Assembly (NCBI GenBank): GCA_965237785.1
Contig: OZ250159.1
Span: 310,001-374,000 of the forward strand
Length of the DNA stretch: 64,000 bases
Reading direction: 5' to 3'
Origin: UBA6522 sp965237785
GTDB taxonomy: Bacteria; Pseudomonadota; Gammaproteobacteria; Steroidobacterales; Rariloculaceae
A model generated the notes under the pieces. It worked only from the letters and a program-made list of their open reading frames with translations. It did not search any database and was not told the DNA's origin. Below are positions 50,663 to 57,969 of this stretch, one piece after another (the stretch's first letter is position 1; each line of letters begins with the position of its first letter). The position numbers and the translations under genes were made by a program.

Positions 50663-50860
50663 ATGAACATATACAAACGCCACCGTTTCCCGCCGACTGA
50701 TACGGCGTCATGGAGACGAGCCTTGGACCATCGTCACCGACAAACTGGGCAGTTATCGGGTTGCGCATCGGGCGTTGGTCCCTGATTCATTGCATGTGAC
50801 GGATCGGTACCGGCATGAACTGCAGGCGAAGGATGGCTTCGCGGCGGGTCCGCACGTTGA
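50663..50860 (+). pseudogene. Remnant of an IS6-family transposase gene
   Basis: ATG 50663 begins MNIYKRHRFPPT, an IS6-like N-terminus. From 50711, in another frame, the sequence reads DEPWTIVTDKLGSYRVAHRA then LVPDSLHVTDRYRHE, which matches the region around the second catalytic Asp. The middle (first Asp) and C-terminus are missing. The remainder of the 365-bp gap between the fic and MFS genes holds nothing else recognisable. Confidence 0.65.
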
Positions 50861-50965
50861 GTTTGCCCATGCTGCCGGGGACTGCTATTTTGCCGCTGCA
50901 TTTCAAGTTCGCGCTTTAGCAATCAACGAGGCCCGGCCATCCGTTCCGAACTCTTCAGCCGCAAT

Positions 50966-52165
50966 TTGGCGATCCTGCTATTCGCGCAGGCAGTGTCGGT
51001 CACCGGCTGGTTCGCTGTCGTTACGGCTGGCGGCATCCTTGGCCGTAGCCTGGCGGCAAACCCGGCCCTGGCGACCTTGCCGGTGTCACTGCTCATCGTG
51101 GGCACGGCCGTTTCCACGATCATCGCCTCGTGGACCATGGCGCGCGTGGGCCGCGCCCGTGGCTTTGCGATTGGCGCCACGGTGGGCGCCTTCGGAGCAG
51201 CCTGTGCTTTCCTTGCAACCCTGACTCACAACCTCGCGCTGCTTTGTGGCGCCTCGATCACGATCGGCTGCGCGTCCGCGTTTTCTGCGCAATACCGCTT
51301 TGCCGCCACTGAATGTGTCGATGCGGCGGCCGCACCAAAAGCGATCTCAATCGTGCACTTGGGCTCCATCTTTGGCGCTTTCCTCGGCCCGGGACTGATA
51401 TCGTGGGGCGAGGCCTGGGTCGCAGGCGCACCGTTCGGTGGCTCATTCGTCGCTATTGCGGGGTGCTATCTGCTTGGCGCTACCGTCCTCCTTGCCTTCC
51501 GGCCGATGACTTCCTCGAACGAGGAAGAAACAACCGGGGGCGCTCGTCCTCTGCGCGTCATAGCTCGCGGCCGCTTCTTTATCGCGGCCGTCACGGGGGC
51601 CGCGATCGGGTGGGGCGTCATGACTGTCGTGATGACCGCCGCACCGCTGGCCATGCATGTTGTCGACGGGTTTTCCCTGGCGGCAACGGCGGCGGTCATC
51701 CAGGCCCATGTGCTGGCCATGTACCTTCCTTCATTGATCAGTGGTGTTCTCATCGGACGCTTCGGCGCCGGGCGGGTGATGATTGGGGGAGCGGCGCTGC
51801 TTGGCGCCACCCTGATTGTGGGTCTGGCGGGCCGCCACTTGCTGCACTACGGCCTGGCCATGGTGGCGCTCGGCGTCGGCTGGAATTTCCTCTATGTTGG
51901 AGGAACGTCGCTACTGGTCCGAGCCCATCGTCCAGCCGAACGCTTCCGTGTCCAGGCGCTGAACGATTTCAGTATTATGGGTATCTCGGCCTTTGCCTCC
52001 TTGAGTGCGGGGGCAGTCATGCAGGTGCTTGGCTGGAACGGGGTGCTCTACGGCTCGATTCCCGCCATCCTCGTTGGGGCTATGGTTATTCTCTGGAAGG
52101 GATCGGGACATGGCCATGAAGAATCCACCTCATCCAGGTCTTTCGGTTCGCCACGATTGTCTTGA
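50966..52165 (+). CDS. MFS transporter (paralogue of the one at 44.8 kb)
   Basis: A 399-residue, 12-helix MFS protein. LGVGWNFLYVGGTSLLVRAH and VQALNDFSIMGISAFASLSA match the paralogue at 44768-45967. The only usable start is TTG 50966 (MAILLFAQAV). Nine in-frame residues upstream (IRSELFSRN) resemble the normal MFS N-terminus of this group, and the codon where ATG would be expected is ATC (50939-50941). The start may therefore have been lost by mutation. Substrate is unknown. Confidence 0.83.
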   Translation: MAILLFAQAVSVTGWFAVVTAGGILGRSLAANPALATLPVSLLIVGTAVSTIIASWTMARVGRARGFAIGATVGAFGAACAFLATLTHNLALLCGASITIGCASAFSAQYRFAATECVDAAAAPKAISIVHLGSIFGAFLGPGLISWGEAWVAGAPFGGSFVAIAGCYLLGATVLLAFRPMTSSNEEETTGGARPLRVIARGRFFIAAVTGAAIGWGVMTVVMTAAPLAMHVVDGFSLAATAAVIQAHVLAMYLPSLISGVLIGRFGAGRVMIGGAALLGATLIVGLAGRHLLHYGLAMVALGVGWNFLYVGGTSLLVRAHRPAERFRVQALNDFSIMGISAFASLSAGAVMQVLGWNGVLYGSIPAILVGAMVILWKGSGHGHEESTSSRSFGSPRLS

Positions 52166-52413
52166 GCCCTTGGGACTCAGCGTAGCCGGACTCAAACGGC
52201 CGTTCCGCCGCCGGTCCTTCCGCTTGCAGGCAGAAAATCATGCCAGGCGGAATCTCGGTGTCGGCCGTTGACGTTACCGCGTACACGCCGAACGGCGAGG
52301 AATCCAAGGATAATGCGCACCGGGTTCCAATGGATGTCCGAGCGCGCCCGCTACGCGAAGTCCATCGTCGCAACCTGCGCTGTCTGTCGCAAAAGGTGTA
52401 TCTGGTTCGATAG

Positions 52414-52450
52414 AAAGGCTGGAAAATGCCCCTCCGGCCTTTCTTTTTGG
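52414..52450 (+). terminator. Rho-independent terminator
   Basis: AAAGGCTGG and CCGGCCTTT form a nine-pair stem (one G-T pair) around the loop AAAATGCCCCT, followed by TCTTTTT. It lies on the plus strand about 250 bp after the MFS gene. Confidence 0.75.
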
Positions 52451-52483
52451 GTGGAATCTGTACGATCGTACAGTTTCCACCCG
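52450..52483. repeat. 34-bp near-perfect palindrome
   Basis: GGGTGGAA at 52450-52457 and TTCCACCC at 52476-52483 flank the perfect palindrome CTGTACGATCGTACAG (52459-52474), with one T-T mismatch on each side. It sits directly after the terminator T-run and 42 bp before the tRNA fragment. It could be an operator, a recombination site or a cruciform; no gene adjoins it closely. Confidence 0.8.
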
Positions 52484-52524
52484 GATGCGCACCTGGTGAT
52501 TGTGCGCTAAGTAGTTGATTTTGC

Positions 52525-52569
52525 TGGTCGGGGTGAGAGGATTTGAACCTCCGGCCCCTGCCTCCCGAA
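52525..52569 (-). other. 3' half of tRNA-Pro(CGG): attachment-site footprint
   Basis: On the minus strand the sequence from 52569 contains the anticodon loop TTCGGGA (anticodon CGG), the variable region, the T-arm (GGAGGTTCAAATCCTC) and the acceptor 3' strand ending CACCCCGACCA. The 5' half is absent: the bases upstream cannot pair with the acceptor or with the anticodon stem. This is what an integrase leaves when it recombines in the 3' half of a tRNA gene. By polarity, the host chromosome continues to the left and the inserted element lies to the right. Confidence 0.85.
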
Positions 52570-52621
52570 GCCAATTCAACACTCGCTTGTTATCAATGGC
52601 TTACGAGAATATCACGAATCA

Positions 52622-52676
52622 GATCAATCACATAAGATCATATTCGATCACGTTCGATCATATTGGATCACATTCG
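52622..52676. repeat. GATCA repeats at 10-bp period next to the att site
   Basis: GATCA occurs at 52622, 52636, 52646, 52656 and 52666; the last four are exactly 10 bp apart within units such as TATTCGATCA and CGTTCGATCA. The array lies just inside the presumed island, 50-100 bp from the tRNA footprint, and could be integrase arm sites or an excisionase site. Each unit holds a GATC (Dam) site. Confidence 0.8.
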
Positions 52677-52761
52677 CACTGTGGCAGAATTGTGGCAGTG
52701 ATAACGAGTTGAATGGACTTGGAAATCTTTCGGATCGATACAAAGAAAATGATGGACGAGG

Positions 52762-52802
52762 TTGACACGATGGGGTTCATTGAACTATAGTATGGTTCAT
52801 TG
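52762..52802 (+). promoter_or_regulatory. Promoter with flanking direct repeats for the HigBA-like pair
   Basis: TTGACA (52762-52767), an 18-bp spacer and TATAGT (52786-52791) form a good sigma-70 promoter. GGTTCATTG occurs at 52774-52782 and 52794-52802, one copy on each side of the -10 box and 20 bp apart, a likely antitoxin operator. The start codon follows 12 bp after the second repeat. Confidence 0.75.
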
Positions 52803-52813
52803 GGTCATAGCTA

Positions 52814-53143
52814 ATGCAGACACTGGTTCCGATAGGCACGTTTGAAGGCAAAGCCCGCAGATTGTTGGGTAATGTCGGTTTTGACGACATGTTGGAATTC
52901 TTGGCCAGGCGACCGAAAGTAGGTCGAGTGATCACTGGTACGGGCGGCTTGCGTAAAGTGCGTGTTGCACGGCCCGGTAGAGGTAAGAGTGCGGGCATTC
53001 GGGTGATTTACTACTACCACAACGAGGACAAACCAATGTTGTTGTTATTGATCTACGCGAAGGCTGATCAGGACAATCTGACCGACGCACAAAAGGCACA
53101 CCTGAAAAAACACGTCGATGCCATCATCGACGAATTTGGATAG
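52814..53143 (+). CDS. RelE/HigB-type toxin
   Basis: A 109-residue RelE-fold protein: MQTLVPIGTFEGKARRLLG, then GTGGLRKVRVARPGRGKSAG and IRVIYYYHNEDKPMLLLLIY, with the conserved KxRxA...G.R..Y pattern of the mRNA interferase fold. It ends LKKHVDAIIDEF. It is the first gene of an intact toxin-first pair; no Shine-Dalgarno sequence is visible and the predicted leader is short. It appears full length. Confidence 0.9.
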   Translation: MQTLVPIGTFEGKARRLLGNVGFDDMLEFLARRPKVGRVITGTGGLRKVRVARPGRGKSAGIRVIYYYHNEDKPMLLLLIYAKADQDNLTDAQKAHLKKHVDAIIDEFG

Positions 53144-53153
53144 GAGACACACG

Positions 53154-53447
53154 ATGGACGACAAGCTATTTAGAGAGCTCGACGCCAATTTGAAAGAGGC
53201 GGTTAAGGTGGCGAAAGGCACCTCGGCTCCGAAGTCTGTGTACGTGATGTTGACGCCGGCGAACATCAAAGCTATTCGTGCCAGTGTCAAAATGTCTCAG
53301 GCCGTGTTTGCCCGCTCGTTTCAATTGAGTCTCGATACCGTTAAGGGTTGGGAGCAGGGGAAGCGCAAACCAGATGCTGCGGCCGCGAATTACTTGCGTA
53401 TGATTAAGGCAGATCCGAAGTATGTGCAGCGCACACTTGCTGCTTAG
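53154..53447 (+). CDS. XRE family antitoxin (HigA-like)
   Basis: A 97-residue antitoxin from ATG 53154 (AGGAG upstream). The C-terminal helix-turn-helix reads TPANIKAIRASVKMSQAVFA then SFQLSLDTVKGWEQGKRKPD, typical of HigA/NadS antitoxins. It should neutralise the RelE-type toxin encoded 11 bp upstream and repress the shared promoter. Confidence 0.9.
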   Translation: MDDKLFRELDANLKEAVKVAKGTSAPKSVYVMLTPANIKAIRASVKMSQAVFARSFQLSLDTVKGWEQGKRKPDAAAANYLRMIKADPKYVQRTLAA

Positions 53448-53480
53448 GGCCTTCCCTCCTGAATAAACAAAATGGCTGTA

Positions 53481-54503
53481 TCAAGCAGCTACTCGCATGT
53501 ATTGGTGGTGGAGTCCACCGACTTTTTTAGGTTCGACGATTCGGCCTTCGCCAGAAAACTGGATCGGCCTTTGATCCGGGGAGTCCTTGCCCAAGGAAAG
53601 GTGTGTTCTCACTCCGTTGTAGTAATCGACGTATCGGGTCAGGACTCGCTTCAAGTGGGTGGAGCCAAGTACGACGACATGATCCAGGCACTCTCGCTGA
53701 ATGGATCCAATGACGCGCTCTGCATATGGGTTCTGCCACGGTGAACGATAAGCTGTAATGACCTCATTAATGCCGAGCGTTTGAGCCCGTTGGGAGAATC
53801 TCTTTCCGTAAATCGCATCGCGATCACGGAGCAGATAGTTCGGTTTGTCATTCATGCCACAAGCCTCAACCAATTGCTGTGCAGTCCAGGCAGCGGTTGG
53901 ATGGTCGGTTACATTGAAGTGCATTATTCGGCGGCGGTCGTTGTTGAGAATCACGAGCACAAAAAGGATTTTGAAGCTGGATGTTGGAACCGTGAGGAAG
54001 TCGAGTGAGATGAGCTCTTTGGAGTGATTCTGTAAGAACGTTCGCCAGCCCTGTGACGGTGGACCGCGGCGGCGAACCATATAGTTTGAAACAGTTGCTT
54101 CCGAGATGTCGATGCCCAGTTTAAGAAGTTCTCCATGTATTCGTGGTGCGCCCCAAAATTGGTTTGCCGAACACATTCTCCGCACCAGTTGCCTGGTTTC
54201 CCTATCAATCCGGGGACGCCCGCGGGGTCGGCTTTTCCACCGCCAGTAGTAGCGATAACCCTGACGATGCCAGCGAATGACCGTCGCCGGTTGCACAATA
54301 TGGACGACACTCGTCCAATCGGGCCAAAAGCGACTCAATACAACCCAAAACAAACGGTCGGAATCCGTCAGGTTTGGGCGGGGACCACGAAATTTCAGTG
54401 TTGCCAGCTGTTGCCGTAGCTCCAGATTTTCAAGCGCCAGGTCATGCTGGCTGCGAACGCTTGATCGAAGCGTTCCGGGGATTACTTTGAGCCACTTCCA
54501 CAT
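53481..54503 (-). CDS. DDE transposase/integrase-core protein (IS3/IS481-like)
   Basis: A 340-residue protein with an N-terminal coil and helix-turn-helix (LALENLELRQQLATLKF; HRQGYRYYWRWKSRPRGRP) and an rve integrase core. The DDE residues are in LISLDFLTVPT, LRDRDAIYGKRF and NPYAERVIGSIQRE. The frame is complete, but no terminal inverted repeats or target duplication could be recognised around it, so element boundaries are not given. It lies inside the presumed island after the HigBA pair. Confidence 0.88.
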   Translation of the reverse strand: MWKWLKVIPGTLRSSVRSQHDLALENLELRQQLATLKFRGPRPNLTDSDRLFWVVLSRFWPDWTSVVHIVQPATVIRWHRQGYRYYWRWKSRPRGRPRIDRETRQLVRRMCSANQFWGAPRIHGELLKLGIDISEATVSNYMVRRRGPPSQGWRTFLQNHSKELISLDFLTVPTSSFKILFVLVILNNDRRRIMHFNVTDHPTAAWTAQQLVEACGMNDKPNYLLRDRDAIYGKRFSQRAQTLGINEVITAYRSPWQNPYAERVIGSIQRECLDHVVVLGSTHLKRVLTRYVDYYNGVRTHLSLGKDSPDQRPIQFSGEGRIVEPKKVGGLHHQYMRVAA

Positions 54504-55201
54504 AATATCTCACTCACTTGATTCACCGAAAAAAGATAACAAAATCAAGTGTGACGATTAAATAGGAGGGACAGGTGGCACCGCCGAAGGCTCTACGAAG
54601 CGATGGGACTCTTTAATGAGTATTCCATTGCCTACCTGCCTTCAGCGATAGCGGCGCCAGCAGGATAAGTCTCATAAACCTTGAGATGAAGTGTGCAGGA
54701 ACGCGTAGTGCGGGAAATCCGCATGCTGCGTGTGAAGTGGCGGGAGCTGGAAACGGGATCACGAACATCCCTAGCCGGGCACGAAGGGGGAAACCCCGGA
54801 TACAGACAAGGGCTGTTCTGTCGGATTACCGCGCCCGCTCTCGACCCTACCAACGGAATCATCGGAAAATCGCTTACGTTATTCTTAATATACAGGGTGA
54901 ATAGAATCGCGTTATCGGCAATTCTATGGTCCCGATAGAGTTCTTGCGCCCTTCAGCCAGCAAGCATAAGGCGTGAGAATCCACAGGATTCTTGAGTGTG
55001 AATACTAATTCGCCAGGTACAGGCTAGTCGTTCAGAACATATGTAGAAAAGCGCACAAAAACCTCCAGCTCACAATCCCCAAGGAAATTGTTTCTTCACA
55101 TTTGCCGCGTGTCAAATCGGGAATCGGTTTGCTATTGCCACGATCGGCAACAGAATGAGCACTAATCGGACTGCAAGCTCAATTTGGGGTGCTGGGACGT
55201 G
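54504..55201. other. Non-coding stretch with a structured, possibly group-II-intron-derived segment
   Basis: No convincing gene is present in these 698 bp. Around 54690-54870 the plus strand is unusually structured and GC-rich compared with its flanks: hairpin TGCGGGAAATCCGCA, a GGGGGAAACCCC hairpin and the phrase GAGCTGGAAACGGGATCACG. This recalls the tail region flanking bacterial group II intron reverse transcriptases, but no reverse transcriptase is nearby. The rest (54880-55200) is AT-rich and shows only weak promoter-like sequence. Confidence 0.35.
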
Positions 55202-56680
55202 CTAATCAAGCTGTTGAAAAACACAGCGAAGCTGGCCTACGGCTCTTTCCGCATCGCCTTCATCCATTGTCGCATAACCCAATATCAATCCCTGCGTGGG
55301 AGAGCCATGCAGGTAGTGGATTGACAGGGGGGTAATTCGTAGATCGTTTTCGATTGCTTTATAACAAACCTCACTATCAGAAAAGTTGCCACGCAGCCTC
55401 CAGGCAGTTTGTAGTCCGGACCCTGCATCAAGTGGCTCCAACCATTTGCCTAACTTTCTTTGTACTAGATCAGTAAACATGGTTCGTCGATTACCGTAAA
55501 TTCTTTTCATCCGACGCAGGTGTTTGGCGAAGTGGCCATGCTTAATGAATTCAGCGAGCGCCGATTGTAGAAACAGGGGGGCAGTACTACCCAGTAAAAA
55601 GTTGGCTTTGCCTATCTCATTGGTGACTGGGCCGGGAAAAGCGACGAAGCCTATACGCAAAGCCGGAAAGAGTGTTTTGGAAAAGGTGCCAATATAAAGG
55701 GTGCAGTCATTTCGTGCAATTCCCTGCAAAGCAGGAATGGGTTTCGTCAAGAATCGGTACTCGCTGTCAAAATCATCCTCAAGTATCCATGCTCCGCGAT
55801 TTATAGAATACTTGATGAGTTTTAAGCGTTGTTCCATACGCATCGTATAGCCAAGCGGAAATTGACATGAAGGGGTTAGGTAAATCAGTTTTGGCCGGAT
55901 TTTGCCCAATTTATTGATTTGCCATTCACCATCTCGTACATGTAAAGGCCGCAATTTGGTTCCAGCTGCAAGAAAGGCACCCTGGGCTCCCGTGTAACCC
56001 GGCTCTTCAAAAAGTATGTCATCTCCTGGGTCTGTAAAAAGGTGCGCCACCAAAATCATGGCACTTTGAGCGCCATTGGTCACGAGAATTTGTTCAGGAG
56101 AACATCGCACAGCCCGTGCCGTTTCTACGTAGGACGCTATCTCTTCCCGTAATGGCTGGAAACCGCGAAAACTGTGGTAACCAAACACATCTTCTGAATT
56201 ATACTTCAGTTGATCATTTACAAATCGGCGCCAAAGTGGAAGTGGAAATTCCCGCATATCCGGCATTCCGGGCTGGAAGAAATTGATCGGTGGGTTTCCC
56301 GGAGCGTGGTTCTGGTCCACGAGTGAATGCCCACGTACCGATATATGGTCAACGAGTTTTATCAGTCGCGTTTTGGAGGTGCTGGTTTCAAGAGAGGGGA
56401 GATTGGTGACACGAGCGAGTGAGCCAGGGGATGTTTCAATATACCCTTCAGTTTCCAGCTGCCCATATGCGGTGATGACCGTGTTTCGCGCGATACCTAA
56501 ATCTCTGGAAAGTGCCCGTGATGACGGTAAACACATTCCGGGCTGTAACGTACCCTGACGGATCAGCGCGCGCAGCTGTTCGTAGAGCTGCTGGTACCGA
56601 GGTGCGCCGGACTGTTTCTCGATGTTAACCATATCGATTACGACTTCATGATCGTCTATGGTGGTTCTATCTTTAGCCAT
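55202..56680 (-). CDS. MocR family transcriptional regulator (GntR helix-turn-helix plus class I aminotransferase domain)
   Basis: A 492-residue regulator. Residues 25-95 form a GntR winged helix (YQQLYEQLRALIRQGTLQPG; LPSSRALSRDLGIARNTVI). Residues 130-490 form a class I aminotransferase-like domain with FGYHSFRGFQPLREEIA, YLTPSCQFPLGYTM, EDDFDSEYRF and the PLP lysine in GTFSKTLFPALRIGF. MocR proteins sense an amino compound through PLP. It is divergent from the aminotransferase operon and so is its probable regulator. Confidence 0.93.
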   Translation of the reverse strand: MAKDRTTIDDHEVVIDMVNIEKQSGAPRYQQLYEQLRALIRQGTLQPGMCLPSSRALSRDLGIARNTVITAYGQLETEGYIETSPGSLARVTNLPSLETSTSKTRLIKLVDHISVRGHSLVDQNHAPGNPPINFFQPGMPDMREFPLPLWRRFVNDQLKYNSEDVFGYHSFRGFQPLREEIASYVETARAVRCSPEQILVTNGAQSAMILVAHLFTDPGDDILFEEPGYTGAQGAFLAAGTKLRPLHVRDGEWQINKLGKIRPKLIYLTPSCQFPLGYTMRMEQRLKLIKYSINRGAWILEDDFDSEYRFLTKPIPALQGIARNDCTLYIGTFSKTLFPALRIGFVAFPGPVTNEIGKANFLLGSTAPLFLQSALAEFIKHGHFAKHLRRMKRIYGNRRTMFTDLVQRKLGKWLEPLDAGSGLQTAWRLRGNFSDSEVCYKAIENDLRITPLSIHYLHGSPTQGLILGYATMDEGDAERAVGQLRCVFQQLD

Positions 56681-56730
56681 GTAAGTGGATCTTCTATTGG
56701 GTCCGGATAAACTATAACATTGATAAACTA
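56681..56730. promoter_or_regulatory. Putative MocR operator: GATAAACTA direct repeat
   Basis: GATAAACTA occurs at 56706-56714 and again at 56722-56730, 16 bp apart. MocR regulators bind direct repeats upstream of divergent targets. The second copy ends exactly at the IS630 insertion point, so the insertion separates the operator from the catabolic operon. Confidence 0.5.
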
Positions 56731-57920
56731 GTGTATTGCGTCATAAATGAATTGAATAAACAGGCGATCCATGTCATGCTCGATTGGAATCGACGACGAG
56801 GGCATGTCCATGGCGCGACCGGTCACCGTGCTGGAACTCACGGCGGAAGAGGAAACGGAATTGAATCGGCGTGTTCGAGCGAGCACGACATCGACGCGCG
56901 ATTGCCTTCGCGCGCGCATCGTGCTGTTGCGTTCCAAGGGCATGAAGCAGTCGGAGGTGGCGCGGGTCGTGGGCCTGTCCACGGCCTCGGTCAACAAATG
57001 GTCGCAACGATTCGAACGCGAGGGGCTCGACGGGCTGGCGGATCGCGCGGGTCGCGGGCGCAAGCCGAGCATCGCGCCGGAACTCGTCGAGCGGGCGCTG
57101 GCCAAGGCCGCCCAGCCGGCACCGGGCCTTCGGCGGCGCAGCACGCGCACGACCGCGGCCGAGCTCGGCATCTCCGCCTCCAGCGTCGGGCGCATCTGGC
57201 GCGGCCATGGGCTCAAGCCGCATCTGAAGTGCACCTTCAAGCTGTCCAACGATCCGCGGTTCGAGGCAAAGTTCTGGGACATCGTGGGGCTGTATCTGGA
57301 CCCGCCGGAGAAGTCCATCGTCCTGTGTTGCGACGAGAAGACGCAGATCCAGGCGCTGCAGCGCACCCAACCCGGCCTGCCGCTCGGCCTCGGCCACATC
57401 CGCACCCAGACCCACGACTACTATCGGCACGGCACGATCACGCTGTTCGCGGCGATGAACTACCTCGACGGCAAGCTCATCGACCGCATCGAGGCCAAGC
57501 ACACGCATGTCGAGTGGCTGCGGTTCCTCAAGCAAATCGACCGCGAGACAGCGCCCGAGCTGACCGTGCACGTCATCGCCGACAACTACGCCACGCACAA
57601 GCACGGGAAGGTCAAGGCATGGCTGGCGAAGCACCCGAGGTTCCGGATGCACTTCACCCCCACATCGGGCTCCTGGCTCAATCTCGTCGAACGGTTCTTC
57701 GCCGACCTGACCGGCGTCATCCGCGACGGCAGCTTCGACAGCGTCGCTCACCTTCGGCGCGAGATCGTACGCCACCTGGCCGAATACAACGAAAACCCGC
57801 GCCCCTACAAGTGGGTCGCCAAGGGCGAGGATGTCCTCGCCAAGATCAAGCGCGCGCGAGCGCGACTGGCGGAGGTCCAGAACGATCATGAAAAGTAAAT
57901 CTATTTGTGGCGCAGTACAC
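56731..57920 (+). mobile_element. IS630-family insertion sequence
   Basis: The element starts GTGTATTGCGTCATAAAT (56731) and ends with the inverted form of GTGTACTGCGCCACAAAT (57920), giving imperfect terminal inverted repeats of at least 23 bp. Each end is flanked by TA (56729-56730 and 57921-57922), the IS630 target duplication, within CTAG. The single transposase gene is intact. The element is visibly richer in GC than its surroundings and interrupts the region between the MocR gene and the aminotransferase gene. Confidence 0.9.
56771..57898 (+). CDS. IS630 family transposase
   Basis: A 375-residue transposase (or 362 residues from the ATG at 56810, MARPVTVLELTAEE, which fits the family better). 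The N-terminal helix-turn-helix domain includes MKQSEVARVVGLSTASVNKW. The DDE catalytic core shows CCDEKTQIQ, VIADNYATHKH and SWLNLVERFFAD. It is complete and apparently intact, so the element may still be mobile. Confidence 0.95.
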   Translation: MSCSIGIDDEGMSMARPVTVLELTAEEETELNRRVRASTTSTRDCLRARIVLLRSKGMKQSEVARVVGLSTASVNKWSQRFEREGLDGLADRAGRGRKPSIAPELVERALAKAAQPAPGLRRRSTRTTAAELGISASSVGRIWRGHGLKPHLKCTFKLSNDPRFEAKFWDIVGLYLDPPEKSIVLCCDEKTQIQALQRTQPGLPLGLGHIRTQTHDYYRHGTITLFAAMNYLDGKLIDRIEAKHTHVEWLRFLKQIDRETAPELTVHVIADNYATHKHGKVKAWLAKHPRFRMHFTPTSGSWLNLVERFFADLTGVIRDGSFDSVAHLRREIVRHLAEYNENPRPYKWVAKGEDVLAKIKRARARLAEVQNDHEK

Positions 57921-57969
57921 TAGCACCGCAATCGCCATCCCAAAAATTTGCATACTGGAAAACAAAACA

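Noticed and set aside
52086..52574. Open frame on the minus strand covering the tRNA fragment
   Set aside because: It begins in the T-arm of tRNA-Pro (MASGGRGRRFKSSHPDQ is a well-known spurious start at tRNA genes) and crosses a terminator and palindrome.
54632..54862. 76-codon minus-strand frame as a gene
   Set aside because: It lies across a strongly structured segment, has no ribosome site and matches no family I recognise.
56774..57889. 371-codon frame antisense to the IS630 transposase
   Set aside because: Mirror-image shadow of a high-GC gene; the plus-strand protein has a complete DDE set.
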